Assembly: GCA_017979445.1 (NCBI GenBank)
Contig: CM030705.1
Span: 13,843,040 to 13,907,039 of the forward strand
Source: Akebia trifoliata
Lineage: Eukaryota > Streptophyta > Magnoliopsida > Ranunculales > Lardizabalaceae
Direction of reading: 5' to 3'
DNA: 64,000 bases
In this document: one piece after another, positions 60,011-64,000 of the stretch
Numbering within the stretch: the stretch's first letter is position 1
How the letters are laid out: every line of letters starts with the position of its first letter
Notes under the pieces: model-generated
The model's input: only the letters and a program-made list of their open reading frames with translations
Databases searched by the model: none
Told to the model about the DNA's origin: nothing
Program-made: the position numbers and the translations under genes

Positions 60011-60408
60011 ATCATGCGAATTTTAGAAAATGATATGAGATTAGGGCTTTTTCATAAATTCTGTTTTTTGTGCGAAATTCGAGAAATCATATAATAATTG
60101 AAGAATCTTAGTAGTAAGATTCGTTTGGCCAACCCGGTACAGATTGATAATGATTGGACCTTAGTTTGATTTTTAGTCTTTGTATGTTGACCATAGGATA
60201 ATTTTGGATTGTAGTAGAGACTGATTATCTCGATTGGGCGGGTTCAGTGCCTAACCCATTTCGAAACCCGTAATCTGACCCCTTACCCATTTCTCTGATT
60301 CGTGGACCGATCCGTATGCATTCAGAGTTATTTGTGATTCCTAGACCTAAATTAGGTGGCGATTCTCATTTTTAAAAAACCCCAATTTACCAATCAGACC
60401 CCTCTACA

Positions 60409-61449
60409 CTATTTAGTGAAAAAGGGTCGAGGCAATTTCATGCTCATCGTGAACTGAGCACGAATATCGTCAAGTCTGAGCCTATAATGCTCTGCCAACT
60501 TCAAGTTTACCAACTCAATCATTTGAATGATTTGGTAAAAATTAGCCGTCATTTGGCTAGGGGCCTTGTGGTAAAAATTGAGGACTTGGCGAGTTAAGGG
60601 ACTCAAGGGAATTTGGAGTCAACAAGGAGCTGATCCTAGTAGATTACTGTAGTGTCCTTCTCCCATTGTTCCAAGGGTTCGAGTGCCTTAGTATAGGAGG
60701 TGGGGATAGAGTTAGCAATGGCGAATTGATCATTGACAGATTCAATTTCCAGTTTAACAGGGGGTATATAGGTTTTTTTTTTTTTTCTTTCTATACTAAG
60801 AGTTTAAAAGAAGGAAAATAAGAGAAAAAGAAATTCAAAAAGAAAGTTAAGAGAGAAATGTACATTAAAGACGAAGAGAAGTAGAAGGAGAAGAACCAAT
60901 CTAGGAAAGAAGCACATGGAAAGAGACAAGGGGCACTAGGGCGAGATAGAGGAGAAGATGACAAGAAATGGGGTAAGTGGTCCCTTAAATAGAAGAAGGG
61001 TCTTCTAGATTTGTGAGAAGTCAACTACCTGAGTCACATTGAAAACCCAAGTAATGATGGGGAAGACGAACCTCAAGAGATGATGCCACCAAGTAAAAAA
61101 CTTGTATTATGAGGCACGACGATCAAGGTCACCAAGTGGAAACGGTTGGCAATAGAGCCAATGAAGGTGTAATACGTGTGTGTAAGTAGTAAATAATCGC
61201 CAACATAATACATGAGACATAAACACCTCTTTGAATCCATTCACATTGTTCTGTCAACACATTAAATATGACATATAGGGAATCAACACGTAAGCAAGAC
61301 CTTAAAAGAGGATCTGGGGATGCTCAATCAACACGCCCATTAAAAGGGGAATGAACCTAGCAAAACCACATGTACAATGCCTTGAGGCATAGGATTGGAT
61401 AATGAGCCTTAGAACCTTAGGTTGTGCCTAAACTTCCGAGAGGGGGCAT
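60409..61449. other. Probable retrotransposon internal remnant
   Basis: The stretch lies between the two LTRs. It ends with GAGAGGGGGCAT, a good polypurine tract directly before the second LTR, implying that it is the 3' end of that element's internal region. A 65-codon minus ORF (60409-60606) is open but not recognised. No reverse transcriptase or integrase motif was found. Confidence 0.4.
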
Positions 61450-61951
61450 TGTGGAGGGAAAATTTATCAGCCTTGGGTTACAGGACACGTGGCAAGAACA
61501 TGCAAGAGTATGGCATCCGAACCTTCGAGAGAGATGTGTGATCAGTAAAACGAACGACATAACGTACAAGGTCGGAGAGTACGTCTAGGTCCAAATAACA
61601 TTGTAGATCCCTAAAATTACGAGATTTAATACTAAATGAAGCAATCCGACTTCGAATGGGATACGAACCGACAAAATAGGAGAATATCAAGGAAAAATGC
61701 TATTAGAGAAAATGATGAATAAGGAAACTTACTAAAACATGGAAACTATCTTAGAAATCTATAAATGGGACTTCTATACTATGAAAAAGGTATGCAAAAT
61801 TTTCTTAAAGTGAGATACATATTTTCTAACATTTTCGTGACTTGGACGTCAGAGTGTTTGTAGTGCAGGGACCACCAATTGAAGGGTAAATCAAGATCGA
61901 TCGAGTGAAGGAGAGCAGATCTCGAGACAAATCACAAATTTGACCCCTACA
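61450..61951 (+). mobile_element. LTR, 502 bp (solo or 3' LTR)
   Basis: It starts TGTGGAGGGAAAATTT after the purine tract GAGAGGGGGCAT and ends TTTGACCCCTACA (TG...CA). A TATA-like CTATAAATGG lies at 61759-61768, and near the 3' end GACTTGGACGTCAGAGTG plus GCAGGGACCACC resemble the conserved end of plant Ty3/gypsy LTRs. No primer-binding site follows, so it is a 3' or solo LTR. It lies about 430 bases upstream of the oxidoreductase start. Confidence 0.65.
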
Positions 61952-62334
61952 ACTTTAATTTTAAGAGCTTTAAATATAAATTAGTTTCATAAAAATATTT
62001 TCTAATATCCAAATCAAATATATTTGGCATCTACGGTTATAGGCACGCCATCACATCATTTTTGTCACATTTGAATATCCGTTTGTGTCATTCCTGCATT
62101 TTCCTAAACAACAATACTAAAAAGTGCTACGTTTCTCGTAAATGAGGAAATACGCGGATGGTGCGGCAAGGGTACATAATCACGTTTTCATCGGGATACA
62201 CAGGAAAAAGATGTGCGGTTCTGTGCCCTTGATGCGTCAATTCATCGTTATTCATTTCTTAAAGATTCTAAAAGATTCCCATCCCTTGGCTTTGTTGGAA
62301 ATAAAGTGTCCCAAAAGCCCAAAACCCGGCCTCC
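61952..62334. promoter_or_regulatory. Upstream region of the oxidoreductase gene
   Basis: This 380-base interval between the LTR and the TATA box contains no repeat I recognise. A small plus ORF (62142-62339) is probably fortuitous. Proximal promoter elements are expected here but none can be named with confidence. Confidence 0.4.
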
Positions 62335-62341
62335 TATAAAT
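62335..62341 (+). promoter_or_regulatory. TATA box of the oxidoreductase gene
   Basis: TATAAAT in a CTCC..CTTCC context lies 44 bases before the ATG at 62385. Transcription would start about 30 bases downstream, giving a very short leader of about 15-20 bases. Confidence 0.65.
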
Positions 62342-62384
62342 CTTCCACAATTTTATCTTCTAGTTTCTGAACCAGAGTCCATTA

Positions 62385-62846
62385 ATGGCTGAAATACCGG
62401 TCCGATTCGGAATCCTGGGTGGTGCAGAGATCGCTCGCAAGGTATCGCGAGCCATAATTCTGTCTCCCAACGCAGAACTCTACGCCATCGGGAGCCGTTC
62501 GATCGACAAGGCCAAGAGATTTGCGGCTGAAAATGGTTTCCCTTCATCAGCCAAGATCTACGGTAGTTACGAAGGGGTTCTTGACGATCCACACGTAGAA
62601 GCTGTGTACGTGCCTCTCCCTACGAGCTTACACTTGCGATGGGCAGTGTTGGCTGCTGAGAAGAAGAAACACGTGCTTCTGGAGAAACCAGTGGCGTTGA
62701 ATGTAGCTGAGTTTGATCTGATATTGGAGGCTTGTGAGTCCAACGGTGTACAATTCATGGATGGAACCATGTGGATGCATCATCCGAGGACTGCAAAGAT
62801 GAAAGAATTTTTATCCGATTCGCACCGTTTTGGTCAACTCAAATCG
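62385..62846 (+). CDS. Gfo/Idh/MocA-family oxidoreductase, exon 1 (runs off window)
   Basis: Exon 1 encodes 154 residues and ends at TCG|GTAAG, a good splice donor in phase 0; the rest lies past the window. The N-terminus FGILGGAEIARKVSRAI is a Rossmann fold NAD(P)-binding loop (G-x-G-G-A variant). It is followed by AIGSRSIDKAKRFA (dinucleotide ribose region), EAVYVPLPTSLH and HVLLEKPVA, the EKP motif whose Lys acts in catalysis in this family, then GVQFMDGTMWMHHPRTAKM. It resembles the plant cytosolic oxidoreductases of the At4g09670 type, whose substrate is not settled; related enzymes act on sugars, inositol or dihydrodiols. No defect is seen. The first Met fits family starts and follows a short leader. 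Confidence 0.92.
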
Positions 62847-63059
62847 GTAAGTTCTGTTAAATTTTACCATTAGAATTTAATTCAAATTATTATTTTAATA
62901 ATTTCCTATTATATATGAATTTTGTGAGGAACTAAAAAACAAATCAATTTTTTTGTTATTTACCTGTATGAAATATATTATAGAATAAATTGGTAAAGAA
63001 ATTCTGTTAGATTTTTTGCATTTGGAATTAGAATTTCGTTGAAATTATTATTTGGGTGA

Positions 63060-63290
63060 TTTTTCAAAACATGCTCTGAAAATTGAAAAATTACCAAAAA
63101 CGGCACACTATTCATTTTAATTCCAAATTCGGTAATTTACCATTTTCGGAATTAAAATGTTTTACTTAAAGTAAAACAGGGAAAGTATTTACTGTTTTAT
63201 AAAATAGGAAAAAAATTTCCACTTGAACGAAAATGTTTTAATTTCATTTTCGGAATTAAAATGAATAGTGTACCGTTTTTGGAATTTTTT
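63060..63290. mobile_element. Fold-back element in the oxidoreductase intron
   Basis: Arms CATTTTAATTCCAAATTCGG / TTACCATTTTCGGAATTAAA and, inverted, TTTCATTTTCGGAATTAAA / GAATAGTGTACCG pair over much of their length. It shares the TACCATTTTCGGAATTAA core with the element in xylosidase intron 3 and with 1920-1990. Confidence 0.5.
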
Positions 63291-63610
63291 CAAAATTTTT
63301 TTCTTTCCGTTATCGTATTGATATTTTTGTGTTGTACTTGTATATTAATTTTTTGTGGAGCTGAAAATTCGATTATTTATTTATTTATATATGGAAAGAT
63401 TTTTATAAAATAAATTTGGTAGTGAGGGATGAAGTAGCTCAATTCAGGTTAGTAATATCATAGCAAAGAGGATTTTTAAGGAATTTATGAGGATAAGGAA
63501 AGTTGTTGAACTATTTACAGCAAGAGAATTTAAGTCAAGTTGCACGTCACTTTAAAAAATCCTCACTGTACTCCAAAAAAGAAAAAAAGGGAAAAGGAAA
63601 AAAAAAATGA

Positions 63611-63808
63611 CGGGGGTATCCCCATCCTTCGGGTGAGACTAATCCTACGGTCACACACACACGCACTCCGCCCCCTTAGAAAGTTCTGCGTGCAATTGGT
63701 TGAGTCGAGGGTCAACCGGACCTTGGAGGGTGGCCCCAAGGAATCCATAGCTTTGTGGGGTTCCTAAGGAGCTTATCAAGGCCCGGCTTGCCACTGGGCC
63801 AATCCCTT
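63611..63808 (-). mobile_element. tRNA-derived SINE, possibly Au-like
   Basis: On the minus strand it starts near GGGATTGGCCCAGTGGCAAG, where TGGCCCAGTGGC fits a pol III A box; a weak B box (GGTTGACCCTC) follows about 90 bases later. The 3' part has GGATTAGTCTCACCC and GGGGATACCCCC, then a T-rich tail (63575-63610 complemented). Length near 200 and these motifs resemble Au-type plant SINEs; exact family and target duplication need alignment. It is inserted antisense in the intron. Confidence 0.6.
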
Positions 63809-64000
63809 TTAGCTAATAAGGTTAATATAGAAATTTAACTATGTTGCTAATGAAGTACAACTAGTAAGGTTAAAATAGAAATTTAATAAGGTTGCCCATG
63901 ATTGTAAACATGCGTTTTTATATATTAGTTTAAAATAATACATACATTTCGATAGTAGCAATGCTGAGAAGTGCAACTAATAAAGTTAAGATATAAATTT

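Larger units (their letters stand above)
50616..60408 (+). mobile_element. Long LTR of a retrotransposon, interrupted by two elements
   Basis: It begins TGTAGATACCCCACTTTTGC, a start common in plant Ty3/gypsy LTRs, directly after a purine-rich tract, and ends GACCCCTCTACA (TG...CA). A TATA box (TATAAAAGG at 57757-57765) suggests U3 runs to about 57785 and R-U5 beyond it. Near the 3' end, TTAGGTGGCGATTCTC resembles LTR ends known from plant gypsy elements. Subtracting the MITE (51826-52206) and the Harbinger element (52303-57749) leaves roughly 4 kb, long for an LTR. No 5' LTR lies in the window and no duplication could be tested. Repeat blocks at 51100-51640 and 58690-60000 are part of it. 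Confidence 0.55.
62847..64000 (+). other. Intron 1 of the oxidoreductase gene (incomplete)
   Basis: The intron starts GTAAGT and extends beyond the window. It contains a fold-back element at 63060-63290 and a SINE-like insertion at 63611-63808. No further exon is recognised before the window ends. Confidence 0.75.

Overview
The window reads as nuclear DNA of a flowering plant, probably a non-grass. It is AT-rich, genes carry many introns with GT-AG borders, and recognisable proteins are plant families: a GH3 beta-xylosidase with a signal peptide, a cytosolic-type valyl-tRNA synthetase, PRP19, a PDR-type ABCG transporter and a Gfo/Idh/MocA oxidoreductase. Most of the rest is transposon sequence, mainly small MITE-like elements. 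I cannot name the species.

Layout. 1-5.4 kb: nested MITEs and fold-back elements, no gene. 5.4-13.4 kb (minus): a decayed valyl-tRNA synthetase gene, with exon remnants in correct order, several frameshifts and stops, missing exons and at least five MITEs in its introns. 13.4-20.5 kb: intergenic, with a hAT-type MITE, a 150-bp tandem array and a Tourist-like element holding a nested MITE. 20.5-27.6 kb (minus): an intact seven-exon beta-xylosidase gene; exon phases join to 769 codons plus stop. 28-43 kb: intergenic, several dispersed DNA-element families including a 280-bp CACTA-type MITE with a TTT duplication. 43-48.6 kb: a gene-fragment cluster, all minus strand: the 3' half of a PRP19 gene, four exons of an ABCG transporter, and a 1.66-kb CACTA-type element carrying a further unrecognised fragment. 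49-60.4 kb: an LTR retrotransposon end with a very long LTR, interrupted by a complete 5.4-kb PIF/Harbinger element (transposase with two in-frame stops, plus an intact-looking Myb/SANT-like partner gene) and by a MITE sitting in a TA repeat. 61.45-61.95 kb: a second, short LTR. 62.4 kb to the end (plus): exon 1 of an oxidoreductase gene whose first intron holds a fold-back element and a SINE.

Only two cellular genes look functional: the xylosidase (cell-wall xylan/arabinan trimming) and the oxidoreductase (cut by the window edge). They are not an operon or pathway. The most unusual feature is the mobile-element landscape, especially a double-hairpin MITE family with three of four copies inside TA dinucleotide repeats. 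I found no convincing new protein-based system.
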